Below are positions 33,487-41,661 of a DNA stretch of 64,000 bases, one piece after another. Where the stretch lies: assembly GCF_001423525.1 (NCBI RefSeq), contig NZ_LMOI01000002.1, positions 1-64,000 on the forward strand, in the 5' to 3' direction. Within the stretch, counting starts at the first letter, position 1. Every line of letters starts with the position of its first letter. The translations under genes and the position numbers were made by a program. Source of the DNA: Arthrobacter sp. Leaf137 (lineage in GTDB: Bacteria; Actinomycetota; Actinomycetes; Actinomycetales; Micrococcaceae). Under the pieces are notes generated by a model. The model ran no database searches and had not been told where the DNA came from. It saw nothing but the letters and a program-made list of their open reading frames with translations.

Positions 33487-34728
33487 CTAGTCCGGCCGGC
33501 CCACCACAACCTGGGACGGACTGTGCGTCACGTACCCCACCGCCCAGGAGAAGAGTGCGCGGACTTTCTGTTGGACGCCGGGCAGCAGGGCAAGGTGGAC
33601 GCCCAGCCAGGAGAGGAACGCCAGCGGACCCTGCAGCTGGATGCGCTGGGGGCCCAACTCTGCCACCGCGGCGCCCCGGCCCACCATGGCCATGTACCCC
33701 TTGTCGAGGTAGCGGAAGGGCTGCCGCGTACCGCCGGTGAGGTCAGCATGAATGTTTTTTGCGGCCCATTTCCCTGATTGCTGGGCCACGGACCCCAGTT
33801 GCGGGAGCCTGGCCCCCGCGGCGTCGGTGATGTTGGCAGAGTCTCCCAGGACGTAGACGCCCTCCACTCCCGGAGCGGTCAGGTCCGGGAGGACGTCGAT
33901 ACGCCCACCCTTTCCCTGCGTGAGCCCCGACTCGGCGATGATCTTGCCTGCCTGCAGGCCGCCGGCCCAGACGACGACGGGGGCAGGCAGCACAGTACCG
34001 TCCGCCAGCGTCACGCCGTTGGGGCGGACCTCCGTGACGCTCTGGCCCATGTGCAGCTGGACGCCCAGCTTCACCAGCCGGTCCCGGGTGTAGGCCTGCG
34101 ATTTCGCCGAGAAAGCCATGAGTACGTTGGGCACCATGTCCACAAGGTGGACGTGGCAGCGGGCGGCAAGCTCGGAGGAGAAGTACTTCGGCACGATGTA
34201 TTTGACGTTCTCGGCGAGGGCGCCGGCCGTCTCCACCCCGGTGGGGCCGCCTCCGACAACTACGACGTCGACGCTCCCGCCGGCTCCCCGGTCCGCCTCG
34301 TCGAGGACTTCCGTCAGGGCTGCGCTGAGCCGCGTGGCGTCGGCAACGGAGTAGAGCGGGTAGGCGTGTTTGTCGGCGCCAGGGGTATTAAAGAAGTTCG
34401 GGACAGCGCCCGTGGCGAGGACGAGGATCTGCGCCTGGAACCGCCCGCCGTCGGCAGTGGTGACGGTGCGGGCCGCAGCGTCCACCGCGGTGACTTCTGC
34501 CGTGAGGACCCGGACCCCCTTGATGTTTCGGAAGACCGCACGGAGCGGGCGGGCCACTGCGGAGACGCCGATTTGCGAGGATGCCACCTGGTACAGGAGG
34601 GGCTGGAACTGGTGATAGTTGTTGGTATCAATCAGCAGCACCCGGGTGCCCTTGCGGCCGAGTTCCTGGGCGGCGGCCTTCCCCGCGAAACCGCCGCCAA
34701 CCACGATGACCTGATATGTATCGTCCAT
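33487..34728 (-). CDS. ndh: Type II NADH:quinone oxidoreductase (NDH-2)
   Basis: A single-subunit respiratory NADH dehydrogenase that does not pump protons. The 413-residue protein has the FAD-binding VIVVGGGFAGKAAAQ at the N-terminus, the NADH-binding VVVVGGGPTGVETAGAL, the FAD motif GVYVLGDSANI, and the quinone-site AQQSGK region. A hydrophobic/amphipathic stretch near the C-terminus (GPLAFLSWLGVHLALLPG) fits monotopic membrane attachment. ATG 34728 is chosen because TATGTT stands six bases upstream. It is divergent from the coiled-coil gene at 34854. Confidence 0.92.
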   Translation of the reverse strand: MDDTYQVIVVGGGFAGKAAAQELGRKGTRVLLIDTNNYHQFQPLLYQVASSQIGVSAVARPLRAVFRNIKGVRVLTAEVTAVDAAARTVTTADGGRFQAQILVLATGAVPNFFNTPGADKHAYPLYSVADATRLSAALTEVLDEADRGAGGSVDVVVVGGGPTGVETAGALAENVKYIVPKYFSSELAARCHVHLVDMVPNVLMAFSAKSQAYTRDRLVKLGVQLHMGQSVTEVRPNGVTLADGTVLPAPVVVWAGGLQAGKIIAESGLTQGKGGRIDVLPDLTAPGVEGVYVLGDSANITDAAGARLPQLGSVAQQSGKWAAKNIHADLTGGTRQPFRYLDKGYMAMVGRGAAVAELGPQRIQLQGPLAFLSWLGVHLALLPGVQQKVRALFSWAVGYVTHSPSQVVVGRPD

Positions 34729-34853
34729 TCGAGCAACATACCGTGCACGGGGCCGGAGCAACAGGGCTCACCGGCCCCGCCAGCTGCCCGGTCCCGGCAG
34801 CGCCCGCCCGGCGCTCCATGCCCGTCCCAGCCCTCCCGCCTATGATGGCGGAC

Positions 34854-35864
34854 ATGGATGAAGAGGCCCTGGCCGGGATCGCGAACGGGCTGTACGCCTG
34901 TCCCCTGGACGACTTCGTGGCGGCCCGTACTGCCGCGGCCAAGGCGGCTGCCGGCCAGGATAAGGGCCTCGGGGCGGCAGTCCGTGGACTTGCCAAACCG
35001 TCGGTGGGCGCCTGGGCTGTAAACATGCTCGTCCTGCACCGGCCGGATGTCCTCGACGAACTCGCGGATCTGGGCTCACGCATGCGTGCGGCGCAGGCGT
35101 CCCTTGATGCCCCCGCCCTTCGCGACCTGGGGCGTGAGCGGCGCACCTTGCTGGCGTCCGCCGTCGACGCCGCCCGCGCGGTTGTCCGCGGTCAAGGCCG
35201 GCAACTCAGCGACACGATTGCCGGGGACGTCGAGGAGACACTGCGTGCCCTGACCGCCGACGAAGGGGCCGAGGCCGCCGTCCGCAGCGGCAGGCTCGTG
35301 AAGACCCTGTCCGCCGACGGGGTCAGCGCCGCAGACCTGGACGGTGTGGTGGCCGTACCCGGCGCCCTTCCCGCAACACCGGCCGTTGCTCCCCCGGTCC
35401 TTGCATCGGTGCCCACGCCCGGGAAGCCGGATTCCAAAAAGCCACAGCCAGGGAAGAAGCAGCGTACGACGCCGGAGGCCGGGTCCCACCCCCGGCCCAC
35501 CAGGCCGCGCCTTGAGGCCGTCCGGCAGACGCCACGGCCGGCGTCGCCGCCTCTGTTGGAAAGGGCCCGGGCGGCACTCGCCGCGGCCGAAGAAGAAGCA
35601 TCGGAAGCTGCCGGGCATGCCGTGGACCTTCAGGCGGAGGCGGAGCAGACCGCCGGGGACATTGCCTCGCTGCAGGAGGAAACCGCAGACCTGCGGGCCC
35701 GCCTGAAAACGGCAGAGGCTGAGCTGGACTACTCGAAGAAGCGTCTCGCTGCCATCTCCGCGGAGGCCAAACAGGCAACGCGGGCGTCGGATAAGGCGGC
35801 CAGGGCAGCCGTCCTGGCCCAGGAACGGGTCCTTCGGCTGGACCGCAGCGAGGCAGGGACCTGA
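34854..35864 (+). CDS. Ala-rich coiled-coil protein, function unknown
   Basis: A 336-residue protein. The N-terminal 150 residues are helical with the pattern YACPLDDFVAARTAAAKAA and LAKPSVGAWAVNML, seen in actinobacterial hypothetical proteins. A Pro/Lys-rich disordered linker (about 165-230) leads to a C-terminal coiled coil (about 230-325) rich in Ala and Glu. No signal peptide or membrane segment. ATG 34854 is chosen because TATGAT ends seven bases upstream; ATG 34842 and 34845 overlap that hexamer. Base composition matches the neighbours. Confidence 0.65.
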   Translation: MDEEALAGIANGLYACPLDDFVAARTAAAKAAAGQDKGLGAAVRGLAKPSVGAWAVNMLVLHRPDVLDELADLGSRMRAAQASLDAPALRDLGRERRTLLASAVDAARAVVRGQGRQLSDTIAGDVEETLRALTADEGAEAAVRSGRLVKTLSADGVSAADLDGVVAVPGALPATPAVAPPVLASVPTPGKPDSKKPQPGKKQRTTPEAGSHPRPTRPRLEAVRQTPRPASPPLLERARAALAAAEEEASEAAGHAVDLQAEAEQTAGDIASLQEETADLRARLKTAEAELDYSKKRLAAISAEAKQATRASDKAARAAVLAQERVLRLDRSEAGT

Positions 35865-35947
35865 CCGACGGGACTCCCCCCTCCCGGCTGGCACCCAGCC
35901 AGTTCCATAAGTAGCTACGAACAAGCAGTCCCGTAGGGCCTGTCCCC

Positions 35948-36313
35948 TCAGGCGGCTACAGCGGCGAGGGACCGGCGGATACCCACGATCCTGATGGCTA
36001 CGCCCACCAGGACCAGGCCAATGCCAAGCCCCATCAGCATCCAGATGGGTACGGCGGCGGAGTCGATGCTCCGGTAGCACTCGGCCGCCAGGCCCGTGGT
36101 AAGCAATTGAGCATCGGACAGTTCAGCTGCCCCGCTGTGCGGGATCATCGGGCTGCCGCACAGCGGCGCCACGGATTTGAGTCCCAGCACCACACTGAGA
36201 ATCTGCAGGGCGAACCCGACGGCCACCGTTAACATCCAGCCGCGCCGCCGTGCCAGTTCACGATTAATGTGCCTGGTGGCGTTGTCCCGGTCGGGAGAAT
36301 CTCTAACCTCCAT
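35948..36313 (-). CDS. Small membrane protein, function unknown
   Basis: A 121-residue protein with a charged N-terminus (about 1-25), two transmembrane segments (about 27-48 and 88-110) and an extracytoplasmic loop of about 40 residues with two cysteines. No family was recognised. Its ATG is preceded by TAGGCT with a six-base gap, supporting a real leaderless gene. It is divergent from the 60-residue gene at 36450. Confidence 0.6.
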   Translation of the reverse strand: MEVRDSPDRDNATRHINRELARRRGWMLTVAVGFALQILSVVLGLKSVAPLCGSPMIPHSGAAELSDAQLLTTGLAAECYRSIDSAAVPIWMLMGLGIGLVLVGVAIRIVGIRRSLAAVAA

Positions 36314-36449
36314 GGTGAAAGCCTAGCTGGAGTTCCGGGGCCGGGCAGCGGGGGCGACAACGCACCGTGATGCATGCTGGGGTCACGTCACACGGCAACA
36401 CGCGGGGCTGATTCCGTGGAATGTCAGACCCCGGTTGCACACTGGATTT

Positions 36450-36632
36450 ATGGAAAACACCGTTCAGGAATTTCACGTCACGTACTTCGACGCCGACTGC
36501 GGCCGTGCACGCTCGGAGTCCTTCGACACCATGGTGGAGGCGCAGCGTTTCGCCGACCGGCAGTGCTCCGGCGAGGACGGCTGGGCAGTGATCGATGCGG
36601 TCAGCGTCGAACCTGTCCGCATTGCCGCCTGA
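36450..36632 (+). CDS. 60-residue small acidic protein, function unknown
   Basis: Begins MENTVQEFHVTYFDADCGRA. A compact alpha/beta pattern is likely (beta strand FHVTYFD, helix MVEAQRFADRQC). It has two cysteines and no signal. ATG 36450 is used; the longer frame would need TTG 36435. It ends about 50 bases before a strong terminator. The conserved-looking composition and terminator support it as a gene. Confidence 0.5.
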   Translation: MENTVQEFHVTYFDADCGRARSESFDTMVEAQRFADRQCSGEDGWAVIDAVSVEPVRIAA

Positions 36633-36682
36633 CCCCACAGATTGAGGCCGGGCCGGCTATTCAACAGGCCCGTGCAAAAGAA

Positions 36683-36721
36683 GAACCCGCACCGCCTGGG
36701 CCAGCCAGGTGGTGCGGGTTC
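36683..36721. terminator. Bidirectional hairpin between the small gene and the aldo/keto reductase
   Basis: GAACCCGCACC (36683-36693) pairs with GGTGCGGGTTC (36711-36721), extended inward by CCTGG/CCAGG. It lies 51 bases after the small gene and 62 after the converging reductase. T-runs are short. Confidence 0.75.
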
Positions 36722-36782
36722 GACGTCCCGGTTGAGCGGGACCGCCGGCTAAGGCGGGGCACTCACTGCGGGTCAGGTTGAC

Positions 36783-37628
36783 TTACGCGAAGTCGGAGAC
36801 TGCCGGGTCGGGGCCGATCCTGCCTTCGCCGCTGGCGGTCCGGTCGAGGGCGTTGATGGCCTCGACGTCCCCGGCGTCCAGCGTGACGTCGAGTGCCGCG
36901 TAGTTCTCCCGGATCCGGGATTCGGTGACCGACTTCGGGATCACCACGTTGCCGATGGCAAGGTGCCAGGCGATGACAACCTGTGCCGGCGTGGCCTGGT
37001 GCTTGGCGGCGATGGCGGCGACGGCTGGGTCTTCCAGGAGCTCGCCGCCCTGGCCCAGCGGTGACCAGGCCTGGGTGAGGATGCCCTTGGAAGCACCGAA
37101 TTCGCGCAGCTCACGCTGGCTGAAGTACGGGTGGAGCTCGATCTGGTGGATGGCCGGGACCACACCGGTTTCGTCGATGAGCCGCTGCAGCCCGTCGACG
37201 GTGAAGTTGGAGACGCCGATGGACTTGACCCGGCCGCGCTTCTGGAGCTCGATCAGCGCCTTCCAGGTATCGACGTACTTGTCCTGGTTGGGCTGCATCC
37301 AGTGGATCAGGTACAGGTCGAGGGTTTCCATGCCGAGGCGGTCCATGGATTCCTCGAAGGCAGCCAGCGTCGACTCATAGCCCTGATCGGCATTCCACAG
37401 CTTGGTGGTGATGAAGATCTGCTCGGGGGTGAGGCCGGAGCTGGCGATGGCGCGCCCCACGCCCGCTTCGTTGCCATAGATCTTGGCTGTATCGATGTGG
37501 CGGAAGCCAGCTTCGAATGCCTGCCGCACCACCTTCTCAGCCACGCCGTCTTCGACCTGCCACACGCCATAGCCGAGCTGGGGGATCGTGTTTCCGTCGT
37601 TGAAAGTGAGTGTAGGTGAAAGAGTCAT
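36783..37628 (-). CDS. Aldo/keto reductase, 2,5-diketo-D-gluconate reductase type
   Basis: A 281-residue NADPH-dependent reductase of the AKR superfamily. The catalytic tetrad is visible: Asp and Tyr in HIDTAKIYGNE, Lys in TTKLWN and His in LIHWMQP. The NADPH-binding VIPKSVTESRIREN is near the C-terminus. The physiological carbonyl substrate is unknown. ATG 37628 has AGGATGAAG upstream as Shine-Dalgarno and fits the family start MTLSPTLTFNDG. Single gene. Confidence 0.9.
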   Translation of the reverse strand: MTLSPTLTFNDGNTIPQLGYGVWQVEDGVAEKVVRQAFEAGFRHIDTAKIYGNEAGVGRAIASSGLTPEQIFITTKLWNADQGYESTLAAFEESMDRLGMETLDLYLIHWMQPNQDKYVDTWKALIELQKRGRVKSIGVSNFTVDGLQRLIDETGVVPAIHQIELHPYFSQRELREFGASKGILTQAWSPLGQGGELLEDPAVAAIAAKHQATPAQVVIAWHLAIGNVVIPKSVTESRIRENYAALDVTLDAGDVEAINALDRTASGEGRIGPDPAVSDFA

Positions 37629-37733
37629 GACTTCATCCTGCCAAACGACGGGCGTTGAGAAGACCAAACCCGCGGTCTGTCAGCCAGGCGCGTAACGCGG
37701 AAAGTCACCCGAAGTAGCGGGAATAAATTGCGG

Positions 37734-38183
37734 CTAGGAGGTTTCCCCCGCAAGGTGCCGCTCGGCGTCGGCAACCTGCTCGAAGACGGCTTCCGCGCGC
37801 CGGCGCACGGAAGCCGCGCCCACCGGAACGGGCCCGACGGCGAGCCGCAGCATGGCGGCAGCTTCGGCGGTTGTGGCCAGCGAATTCCCGGCCTTGGACA
37901 GGGCGCGGTGCACGCCGGACAGGGCGACGGGAATGTCCAGGCCGTCACTGGGTGAGCGGCGCTGGGCTTCGACGCAGACAGCCCGGACACGGTCCAGCAG
38001 GGCGGCGAGTTCGTTGGCGATCTCTACCAGCTCGCCGTACAACTGGTCGTCCTCCACACCCTCGAGCACCTGGTGGAAGCGGTCCAGTCCCCGGTGGAAG
38101 CGGTCGTGCGCGCGGCGCCACAACCCCTTGCCAAGTTCCGCATCGTCCTTGCGCCCCTGCCTGGCGGCGCTGAAAAAACCCAA
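37734..38183 (-). CDS. Helical protein partnered with bpa, function unknown
   Basis: About 149 residues, predicted almost wholly helical, starting near GFFSAARQGRKDDAELG and containing WRRAHDRFHRGLDRFHQVLEG. No signal, membrane segment or recognised family. The start is uncertain: TTG 38183, seven bases after the bpa stop, is the first start codon not overlapping bpa; an ATG near 38225 would overlap it by about 35 bases. Tight spacing makes co-transcription with bpa very likely, so a proteasome-related role is a reasonable guess but no more. Confidence 0.6.
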   Translation of the reverse strand: MGFFSAARQGRKDDAELGKGLWRRAHDRFHRGLDRFHQVLEGVEDDQLYGELVEIANELAALLDRVRAVCVEAQRRSPSDGLDIPVALSGVHRALSKAGNSLATTAEAAAMLRLAVGPVPVGAASVRRRAEAVFEQVADAERHLAGETS

Positions 38184-38190
38184 CCGGAGC

Positions 38191-38838
38191 CTACAAGTAC
38201 TGTCCGGGACCGTGGTCCGGATCATCGCGCTTGCCGGCATTGGCCGGCGCCCCCGGCCGGGCAGCCCCCGCGGGGGCGCGCTCCGGTTCACCGTTTTCCC
38301 CGATCACCACACCCGGGGCGATGACTGTCCCCGGGGGTAGCTGGCGGAGCTGCATCTGGGCGGCCGCGTGCTCCCGGGCAGCATGCTGGGCCGCAATGGC
38401 GGTCTGGATGCCGTGGAACAATCCTTCGAGCCAGCCCACGAGCTGTGCGTGCGCGATCCGGAGCTCGGCGTCGGAAGGGGTGCCTTCATCTGAGAACGGG
38501 AGGCTGATGCGGTGCAGTTCCGCCACGAGCTCGGGCGAAAGGCCGTCCTCCAGCTCCTGGATGGAGCGGGCGTGGATTTCAGCCAGGCGTTCCCGGGCGG
38601 CCTGGTCCAGCGGGGCGGACTTCACTTCCTCCAGGAGCTGCCGGATCATGGTGCCGATCCGCATCACCTTTGCCGGTTCGTCCACCAGGTCCTGCACGCT
38701 GCTGCCCTTGGGCTTGCGGCCGTCGCGAGCGCCGGCCGGGGCCTCGGCCTGCGCAGGGGCGGCGGGCTCGCTGTCGTCAAGGGTGGTGCCTTCGACGGGG
38801 ACGTCCTCAGCTGACGTGGTGTCTTTCGGATCGCTCAT
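38191..38838 (-). CDS. bpa: Bacterial proteasome activator Bpa (DUF2587 family)
   Basis: An ATP-independent ring-shaped activator that opens the 20S proteasome and feeds it unfolded proteins. The 215-residue protein has an acidic disordered N-terminus (about 1-45), the helical core (about 48-150, including VMRIGTMIRQLLEEVKSAPL) and a C-terminal disordered tail ending exactly in GQYL, the motif that docks into the proteasome alpha ring. The intact tail implies that the organism has a 20S proteasome, not seen in this window. A near-perfect inverted repeat covers its start codon. Confidence 0.93.
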   Translation of the reverse strand: MSDPKDTTSAEDVPVEGTTLDDSEPAAPAQAEAPAGARDGRKPKGSSVQDLVDEPAKVMRIGTMIRQLLEEVKSAPLDQAARERLAEIHARSIQELEDGLSPELVAELHRISLPFSDEGTPSDAELRIAHAQLVGWLEGLFHGIQTAIAAQHAAREHAAAQMQLRQLPPGTVIAPGVVIGENGEPERAPAGAARPGAPANAGKRDDPDHGPGQYL

Positions 38839-38868
38839 GCGTTCATACTCTCATGAGCGATCCGAAGG
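38823..38868. repeat. 17-bp inverted repeat over the bpa start codon
   Basis: Positions 38823-38839 and 38852-38868 are reverse complements at 16 of 17 bases around a 12-base centre. The left arm is the first codons of bpa (M-S-D-P-K); the right arm is the same sequence inverted, so the plus strand also begins ATGAGCGATCCGAAGG at 38853, opening a 20-codon frame. It may be an operator, a hairpin hiding the start codon, or a fold-back duplication. Confidence 0.8.
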
Positions 38869-38916
38869 CACTTCACTCCGTGAACCCGCCTGACGCGGCG
38901 TCCGCTGACGGCTAAA

Positions 38917-39120
38917 TCAACAGCATCGCCCCTGCGGGTTGGCGTCCTGCCGGTCCGTCCTGTCGCGCCAGAACTCCCGCTCCGTGAGCGGCGGGCCGCT
39001 GTGGCCCGAAGCCCGGTGGTGTTCCAGGTACTTGGCGTACGCATCCGCGCCCAACACCCCGCTGAGGTACCGTGCGAAACCACGGAACCCGCTGGAGAGT
39101 ACTGCCAGTCCTGCGCTCAT
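38917..39120 (-). CDS. YbdD/YjiX-family small protein
   Basis: A 67-residue protein starting MSAGLAVLSSGFRGFARYL, with the family pattern YAKYLEHHRASGHSGPPLTEREFWRDR. E. coli YbdD and YjiX are encoded directly downstream of cstA and btsT and are linked to pyruvate uptake. Here the ATG overlaps the cstA stop by one base (TGATG). The longer frame from 39171 lies inside cstA and is not needed. Confidence 0.88.
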   Translation of the reverse strand: MSAGLAVLSSGFRGFARYLSGVLGADAYAKYLEHHRASGHSGPPLTEREFWRDRTDRQDANPQGRCC

Positions 39121-41417
39121 CAGTGGTGGCCTGCCCGTTCGAACCGCAGGTTGGCCGGGACCTTCTCCCATTCGGCCATCAGTTCGCGCTCGGCAGCCGT
39201 GGGGATGAGGCCCGCAGGTGCAAATACGCGGGACGGCAAGGCCGGGTCCTCGTTATCCTTCTCCGTGCCCGTCCCCCGGTTCCGGAAGGCCTTCACGGTG
39301 GCGAGGACCGCCATCGCGATCACAATGATGCTCAGCACCACGAAGATCACGGACAGCCAGCCCTGGATGGCGGTGTTGCGGACCACGGCTTCCATGGCGG
39401 CAACGGTCTTGGCGGTGCCGAACTCCGTCTTGCCGTCCGCCAGGGCCTTGCTGAATGCGGCGTTGTTGGCGAAGTACCCCACCGCGGGCGTGGGCGAGAA
39501 GATCTTCTGGTAGCTGGCCGTGATGGTGACCACCGCCGCGAAAGCCAGCGGCAGGGCGACGATCCACAGGTACTTGAAGGTGCCGCGCTTGGCCACGATG
39601 GCCAGGCAGACGGAGAGGGCGATGGCGGCCAGCAGCTGGTTGGCGATGCCGAACAGCGGGAACAGGGTGTTGATGCCGCCCAGCGGATCGGTGACGCCCA
39701 TCAGCAGGACCGCACCCCACGCACCCACCATGATGGCCGTGCAGAGCCAGGCACCGGGGCGCCAGGAGGCTTCCTTGAACTTGGGGACGAAGTTGCCGAT
39801 CGAGTCCTGCAGCATGAAGCGGGCCACCCGGGTGCCGGCGTCCACGGCGGTAAGGATGAACAGGGCTTCAAACATGATGGCGAAGTGGTACCAGAAGGAC
39901 ATCATGGCCGTACCGCCGATGAACTGCTGCATGATGTGGGCCAGGCCGACGGCCAGGGTGGGGGCGCCGCCGGTGCGGGAAACGACGCTCTGTTCGCCCA
40001 CATTCCGTGCCGTTTCAGCGAGCAGCTCGGGGGTGATGTTGACGCCGGCCAGGCCCAGGCTGTTGACCCAGGTGGCGGCCGTTTCGACGCTTCCGCCGGT
40101 GAGCGCGGCAGGAGCGTTCATGGCGAAGTAGAGGCCGCGGTCGATCGAGATGGCCGCCACCAGCGCCATGATGGCGACGAAGGATTCCATGAGCATGCCG
40201 CCGTAACCGATGAACCGGGTCTGCCGTTCCTTCTCAATCAGCTTGGGAGTGGTGCCGGACGAAATCAGGGCATGGAATCCGGACAGCGCACCGCAGGCGA
40301 TGGTCACGAACAGGAACGGGAAAAGCGCGCCCGGGAACACGGGGCCGTTCTCCCGGCTGGCGAACTCGCTGAAGGCCGGGACGTTGATCTCCGGCCGGAC
40401 CACGATGATGGCCAGTGCGAGCATGACGATCACGCCGATCTTCATGAACGTGGACAGGTAGTCACGGGGTGCCAGCAGCAGCCAGACCGGGAGGATTGCG
40501 GCGATGAAGCCGTAGACGATGAGGCCCCAGGCGATGGTCACCTTGTCCAGGGTGAAGATATCTGCACCCCACGGGGTTTCCGCGACGATGCCGCCGCCGA
40601 TGATCGCCGCCATGAGCAGCACGAACCCGATGATCGATACTTCCATGACCTTGCCCGGCCGAAGGTAGCGCAGGTAGACGCCCATGAAGAGCGCGATGGG
40701 GATGGTCATGCCGACGGAGAAGACGCCCCACGGGCTTTCGCCCAGGGCATTGACGACGACGAGCGCCAGGATGGCGACAATGATCACCATGATCAGCAGG
40801 GTGGCAACCAGGGCGGCGGTGCCGCCGATGACGCCGAGTTCCTCGCGGGCCATCTGGCCCAGTGAACGCCCGCCGCGGCGCATGGAGAAGAACATGACCA
40901 GGTAGTCCTGCACGGCACCGGCCAGGACCACGCCGACGATGATCCAGATGGTGCCGGGGAGGTAGCCCATCTGGGCCGCGATGACCGGGCCGACGAGGGG
41001 GCCGGCGCCGGCGATGGCCGCGAAGTGGTGGCCGAATAGGACGTTCCGGTCCGTCCGGACGTAGTCCTTGCCGTCGGCCTTGTATTCGGCGGGGGTTGCC
41101 CGCCGGTCATCGGGCTTGGTGATGAACCGTTCAATGACCTTGGAGTAGAACCGGTAACCGATCAGGTAGGTGCACACCGAGGCGAAGACGAACCAGATGG
41201 CGTTGACGGTTTCGCCCCGGACGATGGCGAGCATGAACCATGCCACGCCGCCCAGCAGGGAGATCGCTGCCCAGAGCGCGATCTTTCCCGGGGTCCATTT
41301 GCTGTCTTCGGATTCGCGGACGGCCTCGTCCACTGCTGTGGGTGGGAGCGCCGGGTCGGTATCCACCGCGCCCTCCCGCCCCGATGAACCGGACCTGTTC
41401 TCTGGCGCTGTGGCCAT
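39120..41417 (-). CDS. cstA: Carbon starvation protein A, pyruvate/peptide transporter
   Basis: A 765-residue inner-membrane transporter of the CstA family with many (about 16-18) transmembrane helices. The diagnostic GHHFAAIAGAGPLVGPVIAAQ lies near residue 128, and an N-terminal hydrophilic extension of about 40 residues precedes the first helix. Family members import pyruvate, and peptides have also been proposed. Its Shine-Dalgarno GGAGGAG precedes ATG 41417, and ybdD follows with a one-base overlap. Together with the pyruvate oxidase-like gene at 10.8 kb it points to growth on overflow pyruvate. Confidence 0.93.
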   Translation of the reverse strand: MATAPENRSGSSGREGAVDTDPALPPTAVDEAVRESEDSKWTPGKIALWAAISLLGGVAWFMLAIVRGETVNAIWFVFASVCTYLIGYRFYSKVIERFITKPDDRRATPAEYKADGKDYVRTDRNVLFGHHFAAIAGAGPLVGPVIAAQMGYLPGTIWIIVGVVLAGAVQDYLVMFFSMRRGGRSLGQMAREELGVIGGTAALVATLLIMVIIVAILALVVVNALGESPWGVFSVGMTIPIALFMGVYLRYLRPGKVMEVSIIGFVLLMAAIIGGGIVAETPWGADIFTLDKVTIAWGLIVYGFIAAILPVWLLLAPRDYLSTFMKIGVIVMLALAIIVVRPEINVPAFSEFASRENGPVFPGALFPFLFVTIACGALSGFHALISSGTTPKLIEKERQTRFIGYGGMLMESFVAIMALVAAISIDRGLYFAMNAPAALTGGSVETAATWVNSLGLAGVNITPELLAETARNVGEQSVVSRTGGAPTLAVGLAHIMQQFIGGTAMMSFWYHFAIMFEALFILTAVDAGTRVARFMLQDSIGNFVPKFKEASWRPGAWLCTAIMVGAWGAVLLMGVTDPLGGINTLFPLFGIANQLLAAIALSVCLAIVAKRGTFKYLWIVALPLAFAAVVTITASYQKIFSPTPAVGYFANNAAFSKALADGKTEFGTAKTVAAMEAVVRNTAIQGWLSVIFVVLSIIVIAMAVLATVKAFRNRGTGTEKDNEDPALPSRVFAPAGLIPTAAERELMAEWEKVPANLRFERAGHH

Positions 41418-41661
41418 GTCTCCTCCTTGAGATTCGTGCGGATCTGCTCTGAGGCACCCTACCGAACCCGGGGGTGCGGGCGGCGACGGTTCTGCCGGGT
41501 GCCCGGGGTTATGCGGCAGACGGCAGGCAATCGGCGACGAACGACGGCGGACGGGCGGCCTGTGAATTCCACGTTAGGCTTCCTTGGCCCCGGCCAAAAG
41601 AGGCGCGCCATGGGAATCGGTCGCAGCCACGCCTTGCGGAGGGCACCCCCCGGGAACCGGA

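Noticed and set aside
38853-38915. 20-codon plus-strand frame starting MSDPK next to bpa
   Set aside because: It exists only because of the inverted repeat; no Shine-Dalgarno or leaderless hexamer at the right distance, and it ends against ybdD.
39072-40865. 597-residue open frame opposite cstA
   Set aside because: Extremely rich in Asp, Gly, His and Gln with no domain pattern; cstA on the other strand has many clear membrane helices.
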